64,000 bases of DNA from positions 1-64,000 of the forward strand of contig JAKSRI010000010.1 of NCBI GenBank assembly GCA_024403695.1, written 5' to 3'. Position numbers and translations under genes: made by a program. Position 1 is the first letter of the stretch. Each line of letters begins with the position of its first letter. This DNA is from Saccharofermentans sp. GTDB taxonomy: Bacteria; Bacillota; Clostridia; Saccharofermentanales; Saccharofermentanaceae. The notes beneath the pieces are model-generated. The model did no database searches and was not told the DNA's origin. It worked only from the letters and a program-made list of their open reading frames with translations. Shown one piece after another: positions 1 to 7,892 of this stretch.

Positions 1-41
1 AGAACCATTTTGTACACTGTCTTTTATACTGTCCGATTTAT

Positions 42-76
42 AGGGACCAGTTTATATATGAAGGCGGTCCTTTTGA
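42..76 (+). terminator. Possible weak terminator of an upstream gene
   Basis: Seven complementary positions (42-48 against 66-72, one G-U pair) enclose a 17-base loop and are followed by a short T run. The large loop and short T tract make this weak. If real, it ends a gene that lies outside the window. The rest of 77-216 is AT-rich leader for the hydrogenase operon. Confidence 0.3.
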
Positions 77-216
77 TAGTCAAAGTAAAAAAAGACAATA
101 TATATTAGGCAAAACAAGCAAATTTTGAATAGTCAGCATTTGCCCCTTTAAAAATAGCCGTGAAATATGAGATTATTTATGAAACCATTATTGTAACTAT
201 ATTTAGGAGGAGCAAT

Positions 217-702
217 ATGAACGAGAATTTTGATTTTCGTCCAATTGATGACATCCTTGCAAAGCATGGCACAGACCATGGTGCGATTATCGCCATTTTG
301 CAGGACATCCAGGAACGCTACAACTATCTGCCTAAGGAGATTTTCCCTTATCTCGCACAGAAGATGAAGTTTGGTGAAGCCAGAATCTATGGCGTAGCTA
401 CTTTCTATGAGAACTTTTCTCTCGAGCCAAAGGGTAAATATATCATCAGAGTTTGTGATGGAACAGCTTGTCACGTAAGAGGTTCACAGCCACTTCTTGA
501 TACTCTTCGTGACCTTCTTGGCCTTTCTGAGACAAAGCACACAACAGATGACCTTAATTTCACAGTAGAGACAGTATCCTGTCTTGGTGCCTGTGGTCTC
601 GCACCTGTTATGACAGTTAACGGTAAGGTATATCCTGCTATGACTGTCGAGAAGGTAGAGGCACTTCTTAATGAACTTAAGGAGGAATTGAAGAATGGCT
701 AA
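217..702 (+). CDS. hydC: Electron-bifurcating [FeFe]-hydrogenase subunit C (NuoE-like)
   Basis: This 161-residue thioredoxin-fold [2Fe-2S] protein resembles NuoE and is the small subunit of NADH/ferredoxin-dependent [FeFe]-hydrogenases. The cluster ligands appear as Cys in VCDGTACH and Cys in CLGACGLAP. I chose the ATG at 217 because AGGAGG lies just upstream; the frame is open further upstream but there is no ribosome-binding site there. It overlaps the next gene by eight bases, so translation is probably coupled. Context with NuoF-like and hydrogenase genes places it in the cytoplasmic HydABC complex rather than in complex I. Confidence 0.92.
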   Translation: MNENFDFRPIDDILAKHGTDHGAIIAILQDIQERYNYLPKEIFPYLAQKMKFGEARIYGVATFYENFSLEPKGKYIIRVCDGTACHVRGSQPLLDTLRDLLGLSETKHTTDDLNFTVETVSCLGACGLAPVMTVNGKVYPAMTVEKVEALLNELKEELKNG

Positions 703-2575
703 GTTGAACAGCAGAGAAGAGCTTATTGCTTTTCGTAAGAGTTGTGCTGAAGCACTTAAGTATGAGAATAAGAAGATTCTTATCTGTGGTGGTACAGGCT
801 GCGTAGCTGGTGGTGCACTTCAGATCAGAGAGAAGCTTAAGGAGCTTCTCGAAGCACAGAATATTCCTGTAGAAGTTGAGCTTGCAGACGAGCCACATGG
901 TGATGTAGTTGGTATCAAGACTTCTGGTTGTCACGGTTTCTGTGAGATGGGACCACTCGTTCGTATCGAGCCACAGGGCTGGCTTTACACAAAGGTTAAG
1001 CTCGAGCACTGCGAAGATATCGTAGAGAAGACAATCAAGAATGGCGAGTGCCTTGAGGACCTTGCATATAAGCAGAATGGCACAGTTTACGCTAAGCAGG
1101 AAGAAATTCCTTTCTATAAGAAGCAGACAAGACTCGTTCTCGAGCACTGCGGACATATTAATGCTACTTCTATTAAGGAGTACATCGCTATTGACGGTTA
1201 TACAGCTTTGGAGAAGTGTCTCTTCGAGATGACTCCAGATGACATTATTGATGAGGTTATTGCTTCTAATCTCCGTGGCCGTGGTGGCGGAGGATTCCCA
1301 GCAGGTAAGAAGTGGAAGAGCTGTCAGCGTCAGAAGGATCCAGAGAAGTACATCGTATGTAATGGTGATGAGGGTGACCCAGGTGCATTTATGGACCGTT
1401 CCATCATGGAGGGTGATCCTAACAGACTTCTCGAGGGTATGATTATCGCAGGTATCGCTATCGGAAGTTCCGAGGGTTATATCTACGTTCGTGCTGAATA
1501 CCCACTCGCAGTTGAGAGACTTAAGCTCGCTATCGCACAGGCTGAGGAGCTCGGTATCCTTGGTGATAATATCCTTGGCACAGGTAAGGCATTCCACATC
1601 CATATTAACCGTGGTGCTGGTGCTTTCGTATGTGGTGAGGGTTCTGCTCTTACACAGTCTATTGAGGGTAAGAGAGGTATGCCTCGTGTTAAGCCTCCTA
1701 GAACTGTTGAGCATGGACTTTTTGAGAAGCCAACTAACCTCAACAACGTTGAGACATATGCTAACGTTCCTATGATTATTACTAAGGGTGCTGACTGGTA
1801 CCGTGGAATTGGACCTGAAAATAGCCCTGGAACAAAGGCTTTCGCACTTACAGGTAACATTAACAATACTGGTCTTATCGAGGTTCCAATGGGAACAACA
1901 CTCCGTGAGGTTATCTTTGATGTCGGTGGTGGCATGAGAGGTGACGGTAAGTTCAAGGCGGTTCAGATTGGTGGACCTTCCGGTGGATGTCTTACAGAGA
2001 AGGATCTTGATATCCCACTCGATTTCGACTCCCTCCAGAAAGTTGGTGCCATGATTGGTTCCGGCGGACTTGTTGTTATGGACGACAAGACTTGCATGGT
2101 AGAGGTTGCGCGTTTCTTCATGAACTTCACACAGAACGAGTCCTGTGGTAAGTGCGTTCCTTGCCGTGAGGGTACTAAGAGAATGCTCGAAATTTTGGAG
2201 CGCATCGTGGCAGGTAACGGCCGTGACGGTGATATCGAACTCCTCGAGGAGCTCGCAGATACTATTTCTCACACTGCACTCTGCGGTCTTGGAAAGTCTG
2301 CACCTTCTCCAGTAATTTCTACAATTGCTAACTTCCGTAACGAGTATGAGGCTCATATTTACGATAAGAAGTGTCCTGCAGGTCAGTGCAAGAAGCTTGT
2401 AAGCTACGTTATCGACCCAGAACTTTGTAAGGGATGCTCTAAATGCGCTCGTAACTGCCCAGTTGGTGCTATCGAGGGTGTTATTAAGAGTCCATACACA
2501 ATTAACCAGGATAAGTGCATCAAGTGTGGTGCCTGCGTATCCAACTGCCCATTCAAGGCAATTAAGGAGGTGTGA
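695..2575 (+). CDS. hydB: Electron-bifurcating hydrogenase subunit B (NuoF-like, NADH/FMN)
   Basis: A 626-residue NuoF homologue that carries FMN and the NAD(H) site. It has an N-terminal thioredoxin-like [2Fe-2S] region (about 25-120), the glycine-rich GRGGGGFPAGKKW nucleotide/FMN motif, an SLBB region, and the CGKCVPCREGTK motif for a [4Fe-4S] cluster. A C-terminal two-cluster ferredoxin domain follows (CKGCSKCARNCP and CIKCGACVSNCP). The N- and C-terminal additions are typical of HydB in bifurcating hydrogenases and absent from plain NuoF. It sits between hydC and hydA with overlapping or near-overlapping ends, so one operon is likely. Confidence 0.93.
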   Translation: MAKLNSREELIAFRKSCAEALKYENKKILICGGTGCVAGGALQIREKLKELLEAQNIPVEVELADEPHGDVVGIKTSGCHGFCEMGPLVRIEPQGWLYTKVKLEHCEDIVEKTIKNGECLEDLAYKQNGTVYAKQEEIPFYKKQTRLVLEHCGHINATSIKEYIAIDGYTALEKCLFEMTPDDIIDEVIASNLRGRGGGGFPAGKKWKSCQRQKDPEKYIVCNGDEGDPGAFMDRSIMEGDPNRLLEGMIIAGIAIGSSEGYIYVRAEYPLAVERLKLAIAQAEELGILGDNILGTGKAFHIHINRGAGAFVCGEGSALTQSIEGKRGMPRVKPPRTVEHGLFEKPTNLNNVETYANVPMIITKGADWYRGIGPENSPGTKAFALTGNINNTGLIEVPMGTTLREVIFDVGGGMRGDGKFKAVQIGGPSGGCLTEKDLDIPLDFDSLQKVGAMIGSGGLVVMDDKTCMVEVARFFMNFTQNESCGKCVPCREGTKRMLEILERIVAGNGRDGDIELLEELADTISHTALCGLGKSAPSPVISTIANFRNEYEAHIYDKKCPAGQCKKLVSYVIDPELCKGCSKCARNCPVGAIEGVIKSPYTINQDKCIKCGACVSNCPFKAIKEV

Positions 2576-2577
2576 TT

Positions 2578-4281
2578 ATGAATCAGAATTATATGATTAT
2601 TGACGGCATGCCTGTTGCTCTTGAAGGTAATGAGCGTAACCTTATCGAAGTAATTCGTAAGTCCGGTATCGAGATGCCAACATTCTGCTACCACTCTGAT
2701 CTCTCTATTTATGGTGCTTGCCGTATGTGTATGGTAGAGGATGAGAGAGGTCGTCTTATGGCTTCCTGTTCTACACTTCCATATCCAGGAATGAATATTA
2801 AGACAAATTCAGAGAGACTTAGAAAGTATAGAAGAAACATTCTTGAGCTTCTTCTTTCTGAGCACTGTAGTGACTGTACAACATGTTCAAATAACGGAAC
2901 ATGTCACTTGCAGTCCCTTGCAATTAAGTTCAACATCACTACTTTGAGATTTGAGTCCACAAAGACTCCTGAGGAGCTTAAGATAGATGATTCTTCACCA
3001 TGTATCGTTAAGGATCCATCCAAGTGTATTCTTTGTGGTGACTGTGTTCGTGAGTGTAATGAGATTCAGCACGTTGGTGCTATCGACTTTGCATTCCGTG
3101 GTTCCAAGTGTACTATTGCTACTTCCTTCAATGAGCCACTTATTGATTCTCCTTGTGTAGGATGTGGTCAGTGTGTTGCAGCATGTCCTACAGGTGCTCT
3201 TGTTGTTAGAGATAACAGACAGACTGTATGGGAGAAGTTGGATGATAAGAATACATATGTTACTTGTCAGATTGCTCCAGCTGTTCGTGTTGCTATTGGT
3301 CGAGCTCTCGGTGTACCAGAGGGTGAGAACTCCATGGGTAAGATTATCGCAGCTCTTCATCGTATGGGATTTGACGAGGTTTACGATACATGTACAGGTG
3401 CAGACCTTACAGTTATTGAGGAGTCTAACGAGCTTATCGAGAGAATCGAGAAGAACGACAAGCTTCCTTTGTTTACATCCTGTTGTCCTGCATGGGTTCA
3501 GTTTGTAGAGAAGAAGTATCCAGAGTATCTTCCAAATGTATCTACATGTAAGTCTCCAATGTCCATGTTCTCCAAGCTTATTAAGACATATCAGAAGGAG
3601 AACAGCGTGCTTGATGGTAAGCAGAGTTATCATGTTGCAATCATGCCTTGTACAGCTAAGAAGTTTGAGGCACAGCGTGATGAACTTAAGACAGATGGAG
3701 TTCCTGATACAGATATCGTTATCACTACACAGGAGCTTATTAAGATGATTCGTGAGAGTGGTATCCTCTTTGATATGCTTCACGCAGAGTCTGTAGATAT
3801 GCCTTTCGGAACAATGTCAGGTGCAGGTGTTATCTTCGGTGTAACAGGTGGTGTTACTGAGGCGGTTCTCCGTAAGATCGCTGACGATAACTCTCGTACT
3901 ACAATGAACGCTCTTGCTTATGTTGGTGTTCGTGGTATGGAAGGCGTAAAGGAAGCATCTGTTATGAAGGGTGACCGTGAGGTTAAGATTGCTGTTGTAA
4001 GTGGTCTTGCTAATGCTGATCGTCTTCTCCAGAAACTTAGTAAGGGCGAAGTTTCTTATGATATCGTAGAGGTTATGGCATGTCCTGGTGGATGTATCAG
4101 TGGTGCTGGTCAGCCATATCTTAGCCGTGTTGATCGTATGGAGAGAGGTAAGAGCCTCTACGAAGCAGATCGTTCTATGGCTGTTAAGAGATCTCAGGAT
4201 AATCCACTTATTCGTGAGCTTTATAATGGTATTCTTAAGAATAGAGAGCACGAAATCTTACACGTAGAGTATAAGAAGTAA
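2578..4281 (+). CDS. hydA: [FeFe]-hydrogenase catalytic subunit HydA
   Basis: A 567-residue iron-only hydrogenase. N-terminal plant-type [2Fe-2S] domain (CYHSDLSIYGACRMC), a His-ligated [4Fe-4S] region (HCSDCTTCSNNGTC), two further [4Fe-4S] sites, then the H-cluster domain. All three H-cluster signatures are present: TSCCPAW, MPCTAKKFE and ACPGGCISGAGQP. I chose ATG 2578 because AAGGAGG at 2564-2570 is seven bases upstream; a GTG two codons earlier is possible. Together with HydB and HydC it would reoxidise NADH and reduced ferredoxin to make H2, or run in reverse. Accessory maturases HydEFG are not in the window. Confidence 0.95.
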   Translation: MNQNYMIIDGMPVALEGNERNLIEVIRKSGIEMPTFCYHSDLSIYGACRMCMVEDERGRLMASCSTLPYPGMNIKTNSERLRKYRRNILELLLSEHCSDCTTCSNNGTCHLQSLAIKFNITTLRFESTKTPEELKIDDSSPCIVKDPSKCILCGDCVRECNEIQHVGAIDFAFRGSKCTIATSFNEPLIDSPCVGCGQCVAACPTGALVVRDNRQTVWEKLDDKNTYVTCQIAPAVRVAIGRALGVPEGENSMGKIIAALHRMGFDEVYDTCTGADLTVIEESNELIERIEKNDKLPLFTSCCPAWVQFVEKKYPEYLPNVSTCKSPMSMFSKLIKTYQKENSVLDGKQSYHVAIMPCTAKKFEAQRDELKTDGVPDTDIVITTQELIKMIRESGILFDMLHAESVDMPFGTMSGAGVIFGVTGGVTEAVLRKIADDNSRTTMNALAYVGVRGMEGVKEASVMKGDREVKIAVVSGLANADRLLQKLSKGEVSYDIVEVMACPGGCISGAGQPYLSRVDRMERGKSLYEADRSMAVKRSQDNPLIRELYNGILKNREHEILHVEYKK

Positions 4282-4309
4282 GATTATTTGTACGTTGTGA
4301 CTATTTCAG

Positions 4310-4338
4310 GGCGGGAATCGAAAGGTTCCCGCCTTTTT
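4310..4338 (+). terminator. Rho-independent terminator after hydA
   Basis: A perfect eight-base stem (4310-4317 with 4326-4333) with an eight-base loop is followed by five T. It lies 28 bases after the hydA stop. Confidence 0.9.
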
Positions 4339-4417
4339 ATTTATTTTATAGTTAATCTAGCAACAAGAAGGTGTAAAAAACACTATTTTTCAACGCATTT
4401 CACAACATGAAACCTAA

Positions 4418-4446
4418 TTGACAAAGCACTTTCAAAAGATTATAAA
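4418..4446 (+). promoter_or_regulatory. Sigma-A promoter of the AspT-like permease gene
   Basis: TTGACA at 4418-4423 and TATAAA at 4441-4446 are separated by exactly 17 bases, about 50 bases before the start codon. Confidence 0.75.
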
Positions 4447-4494
4447 ATGTAAAGTTAAAAAAATACTTATGAAAGTAAAAAAAGAGGAGTTGTT

Positions 4495-5763
4495 ATGAGC
4501 ATTTTATACGATAAGCTTAGCTTCGTTATTAAGGCTGCTGAAACAAAGATCTTTGGTCTTAGTGGTGTAACACTTGTACTGTTCTTTGTATTCGCAATTA
4601 TTTTGTTGGGTTACCTTGTTGGTAAGATTAACATCAAGGGTGTTACTCTTGGTTCTGCTGCAATCTTTATCGTTGCACTTTTCGCAGGTCACTTCAAGGG
4701 TGTTACTATTGGTTATGAGGGTCATGAAGGTGCTATTGCTGGATGGGCAGAGAAGCTCGCTAGCGTTGATGCTTACTTCAAGCTTATTCAGAACATAGGT
4801 CTTGTATTCTTCGTTGCAGCTGTTGGACTTATCGCTGGTCCTACATTCTTCAGTAACCTTAAGAAGAACTTCAAGTCATATATCGTTCTCGGTCTTATCA
4901 TTATCCTTTCTGGATGCGGTGTTACAGCACTCATCATTAAGCTTACTGGTATGACATCTGCTATGGGTACTGGTCTTCTTTCTGGTGCTCTTACATCTAC
5001 TCCTGCTTTCGCAGCTGCACAGGCTGCTCTTGCAGATTCACCTGTATATAGCGAGATTGCTGTAGGTCACGCAGTAGCTTATCCATTTGGAGTTATCGGA
5101 GTAGTTCTTTTCGTACAGCTTATGCCTAAGTTCCTCAAGTGTGATATGGCTAAGGAGAGAGCTCTTCTCGTATCTACAGACGCAGCTAAGGATTCTAAGA
5201 AGGATCTTGGCCTTGTAGAGATTGAGAAGTGGGGTCTTGCTCCTCTTGCAATCACAGTAGTATTCGGTCTTATCCTTGGTGGTATTACAATCCCTCTCGG
5301 AAAGACAGCTTCCTTTAGCCTTGGTGCTACAGGTGGTGCTCTTATTATGGGTCTCATCGTTGGTCACTTTGGTCATGTTGGTAAGCTCAGCCTTAAGGTT
5401 CCATCTGAGGTTCTCGGTCTTCTCCAGGAGCTCGGTCTTATCATGTTCCTTATCGGTGCTGGTGTTGACGGTGGTGCTGCTTTCGTAGATACACTTAAGG
5501 CACAGGGTGCAATGCTCTTCGTATGGGGCGCAGTAATGACACTCGTACCACTTATCTGTGGTTTCCTTTTCGCAAAGTTTGTTGTAAAGCTCAGCATGCT
5601 CAACAACCTCGGTTCCCTTACAGGTGGTATGACATCTACACCTGCTCTTGGTGCTCTCATCAAGGTTGCTGGTACATCTGATGTAGCTTCAGCTTATGCT
5701 GCTACATACCCAATCGCACTTGTAACAATCGTACTTCTTACACAGTTCCTCTGCATGCTTTAA
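4495..5763 (+). CDS. AspT/YidE-family membrane transporter (Asp-Al_Ex domains)
   Basis: A 422-residue polytopic membrane protein with about ten hydrophobic segments. Two internal halves each carry a STPA motif (GALTSTPAFAAA near residue 165 and GGMTSTPALGAL near 385), the hallmark of the aspartate-alanine exchanger/YidE family repeat. The cytoplasmic TrkA_C domains found in YidE and AspT are missing, so this is a minimal two-repeat version. The substrate is not readable from sequence; anion or amino-acid exchange is inferred only from the family. It has its own promoter and terminator and so is monocistronic. The start is supported by AAGAGGAG. Confidence 0.75.
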   Translation: MSILYDKLSFVIKAAETKIFGLSGVTLVLFFVFAIILLGYLVGKINIKGVTLGSAAIFIVALFAGHFKGVTIGYEGHEGAIAGWAEKLASVDAYFKLIQNIGLVFFVAAVGLIAGPTFFSNLKKNFKSYIVLGLIIILSGCGVTALIIKLTGMTSAMGTGLLSGALTSTPAFAAAQAALADSPVYSEIAVGHAVAYPFGVIGVVLFVQLMPKFLKCDMAKERALLVSTDAAKDSKKDLGLVEIEKWGLAPLAITVVFGLILGGITIPLGKTASFSLGATGGALIMGLIVGHFGHVGKLSLKVPSEVLGLLQELGLIMFLIGAGVDGGAAFVDTLKAQGAMLFVWGAVMTLVPLICGFLFAKFVVKLSMLNNLGSLTGGMTSTPALGALIKVAGTSDVASAYAATYPIALVTIVLLTQFLCML

Positions 5764-5784
5764 TAGTATTCAAAGATATATTTC

Positions 5785-5824
5785 AACGGGTCTTCACAAA
5801 TTCTGTGAGGGCCCGTTTTTTATT
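5785..5824 (+). terminator. Rho-independent terminator after the permease
   Basis: AACGGG at 5785-5790 pairs with CCCGTT at 5812-5817, extended inwards by TTCACA with TGTGAG, and is followed by a T-rich tract. Confidence 0.85.
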
Positions 5825-5833
5825 TGAGATTTG

Positions 5834-5842
5834 TGGTATTAT
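5834..5842 (+). promoter_or_regulatory. Extended -10 promoter directly upstream of chrA; leaderless transcript predicted
   Basis: TGG followed by TATTAT (5834-5842) is an extended -10 element whose end is nine bases before the ATG at 5852. Transcription would start around 5849-5851, leaving almost no 5' leader, and no Shine-Dalgarno sequence is visible. Confidence 0.55.
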
Positions 5843-5851
5843 AGTGAAACT

Positions 5852-6394
5852 ATGAGAGATTTATTAGCGTTATATTTAGCATTTTTTAGGATTGGTGGCC
5901 TCACTTTTGGTGGAGGTCTTACTATGCTTCCTATGCTTAAGTACGAGCTAGTGGAGAAGAATCACTGGGTTACAGAGGACGAGATTCTTGATTATTATGC
6001 AGTAGGGCAGTGTACTCCTGGAATTATTGCAGTTAATGTGGCTACATTTGTAGGCTTTAAGCGTAAAGGTGTGCTCGGTGGTATATTTTCAACTCTTGGA
6101 ATGGTTAGTCCGTCTCTTATTATCGTTTCTATTCTGGCGATGTTCCTTAATCAATTTATGAGTAATGAGTATGTTGCTCATGCTGTTGGTGGTATTAAGA
6201 TTGTGGTATGTGCCTTAATGCTTAATACCGTTGTTACTATGGCAAAGAAGACCGTAAAAAGCCTGCCGGCTGGTATAGCATGTATTCTGGCATTTGTTCT
6301 TGCTATGTTTAGCCCTGTTCCGACTGTATTGATTGTAGTTGCCGCTGGTGTGGCAGGAATTATTCTTTATAAGCTGGGGAGATTTAAGGCATGA
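5852..6394 (+). CDS. chrA1: ChrA-family chromate transporter, first half-protein
   Basis: A 180-residue single-domain ChrA (CHR, PF02417-type) membrane protein with the family N-terminal motif around FRIGGLTFGGGLTMLPML and GQCTPGIIAVNVATFVG. Bacteria with short CHR proteins encode them as adjacent pairs that work together, and the second half-gene follows with an ATGA four-base overlap. Family members export chromate, but in anaerobes the physiological substrate is unknown. I chose ATG 5852; the frame opens at a TTG at 5831, which lies within the promoter. There is no ribosome-binding site. Confidence 0.85.
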   Translation: MRDLLALYLAFFRIGGLTFGGGLTMLPMLKYELVEKNHWVTEDEILDYYAVGQCTPGIIAVNVATFVGFKRKGVLGGIFSTLGMVSPSLIIVSILAMFLNQFMSNEYVAHAVGGIKIVVCALMLNTVVTMAKKTVKSLPAGIACILAFVLAMFSPVPTVLIVVAAGVAGIILYKLGRFKA

Positions 6395-6951
6395 ATAACG
6401 TATATCTCCAGCTGTTTATTGAATTCTTTCAGATAGGTTTATTTGCTATTGGTGGAGGCCCTGCTACAATTCCGTTCCTTATGGATTTGCCTAACAGACA
6501 CGACTGGTATGAGGTGTCAGATGTGGCTAATATGTTGGCAGTATCCGAAAGCACACCAGGACCTATAGGTATCAACATGGCCACTTATGCAGGTTACAAT
6601 GCAGCAGGCTTTCTTGGTGGAATTGTAGCGACATTTTCACTTGTTCTGCCAAGCCTTATTGTAATTATGATCGTGGCTAAGATCCTTGATAGATTCAATA
6701 AGAATATGTATGTTAAGTCCAGCTTCGGAATGATCAGACCTGCAGTAACTGGTTTGATTGCTACTGCGGTATGGGGGATTTTCAGAACAGCCCTTTTTAT
6801 GACTGCGGAAGGTAAGTGGCAGTTCCCAGTGCTCCTAGTATTAATGAGTCTTGGGTTTTATGGGCTTATGAATATCAAGAAACTTAAGAAGCTTCATCCA
6901 GCAGTCTGGATTTTGTGCGGTGCCATTGTCGGTATTGTATTTAAACTTTAA
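6391..6951 (+). CDS. chrA2: ChrA-family chromate transporter, second half-protein
   Basis: A 186-residue CHR-domain membrane protein that starts inside the stop of the preceding gene, so translation is coupled. It shows the pattern FQIGLFAIGGGPATIPFL and STPGPIGINMATYAGY, parallel to the first half. The two halves probably insert with opposite topology and assemble as a heterodimer, as known for short CHR pairs. Substrate not determinable from sequence. No terminator is obvious before the deoR promoter. Confidence 0.85.
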   Translation: MNNVYLQLFIEFFQIGLFAIGGGPATIPFLMDLPNRHDWYEVSDVANMLAVSESTPGPIGINMATYAGYNAAGFLGGIVATFSLVLPSLIVIMIVAKILDRFNKNMYVKSSFGMIRPAVTGLIATAVWGIFRTALFMTAEGKWQFPVLLVLMSLGFYGLMNIKKLKKLHPAVWILCGAIVGIVFKL

Positions 6952-6999
6952 ATAAAAATACTTTGATACTCAAATGAAAATAAAATAAAAGAATTCTAA

Positions 7000-7028
7000 T
7001 TGACAGTGAAAAGATACGACTATAAAAT
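7000..7028 (+). promoter_or_regulatory. Promoter of the DeoR-family regulator; leaderless transcript predicted
   Basis: TTGACA at 7000-7005 and TAAAAT at 7023-7028 are 17 bases apart. The -10 box ends six bases before ATG 7035, so the transcript would start at or next to the A of the start codon. No Shine-Dalgarno sequence precedes the ATG. Confidence 0.6.
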
Positions 7029-7034
7029 CATCAT

Positions 7035-7814
7035 ATGATTAATTTAGCTCGTAGAAAACAGATATTAGATATTCTTGCCACAGAGGGCACTATTAACACT
7101 AACGACCTTTCAGAGCGTCTTGGTGTAACAGGTGCTACTATTAGAACTGACTTAAGAGATCTCGCTAGAGATGGTGCTATTGTCAGATATCATGGTGGTG
7201 TAAGACTTCCAGAGACTCCTCATAGCGAGATGGGTGATAACTATATGGTTCGTTCTGTGACCCATGTAGATCTTAAGCGTAAGATCGGTCGTAAGGCTGC
7301 TGAACTCGTTAGTGATGGTGATACTATTTTTATGGATGCAAGTTCTACGACTTTTCATATGATTTCATATTTGAAGGATAAGCATGATGTTACTGTTGTT
7401 ACTAACGGTATTCATACAGCTATGGAACTTCAAAGATATAATAATTTCAAGTCTATCATCCTTATCGGCGGTATGCTCAGACCACATTCTGGAGCTGTCG
7501 AGGGAGTAATGAGCCGTGAGATGCTTGGCCGTCTTAAGGCTGAATACTATTTCGTTTCAGGTAACGGATTTTCACTTGATAATGGTTTGTCCGGTAATAA
7601 CTTCTATGAGCTCGAGCTTAAGAGAATGTGTACTGAAAGAAGTAAAAAAATCGTAGCACTTGTAGATTCTACTAAGATTGGCGATGATTCTGCATCTCCA
7701 TTTATTCCAACAAATAAGATTAACTATCTCATTATCGATGATGGTGTAGGTGAGGACACTGTTAAGGCCTGCATCGACAAGGGTATTAACGTTATTGTTT
7801 CATCTGATTCTTAA
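7035..7814 (+). CDS. DeoR-family transcriptional regulator
   Basis: A 259-residue protein with an N-terminal winged helix-turn-helix (about residues 3-57, recognition region VTGATIRTDLRDLARDG) and a C-terminal DeoRC sugar-phosphate sensor domain (GDTIFMDASSTT, TVVTNG, GGMLRPHSGAVEG). Such regulators usually repress sugar catabolic genes and respond to a phosphorylated sugar. No sugar kinase or transport gene is adjacent; the next gene encodes a degenerate carbohydrate-esterase-like protein, so the target is unclear. Confidence 0.88.
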   Translation: MINLARRKQILDILATEGTINTNDLSERLGVTGATIRTDLRDLARDGAIVRYHGGVRLPETPHSEMGDNYMVRSVTHVDLKRKIGRKAAELVSDGDTIFMDASSTTFHMISYLKDKHDVTVVTNGIHTAMELQRYNNFKSIILIGGMLRPHSGAVEGVMSREMLGRLKAEYYFVSGNGFSLDNGLSGNNFYELELKRMCTERSKKIVALVDSTKIGDDSASPFIPTNKINYLIIDDGVGEDTVKACIDKGINVIVSSDS

Positions 7815-7892
7815 TGGCGTGAAAAATAACTTCTTTTAATATATAATATATTAGTTGAACTATATCCAATTGCGGAATAGAGAGGTTATTGT

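Noticed and set aside
677..2356. Long minus-strand frame of 559 codons opposite hydB
   Set aside because: It is exactly antisense to a gene with full family motifs, has no family pattern, and arises from the codon bias of hydB.
2995..3783. Minus-strand frame of 262 codons opposite hydA
   Set aside because: Shadow of hydA with no ribosome-binding site or recognisable motif.
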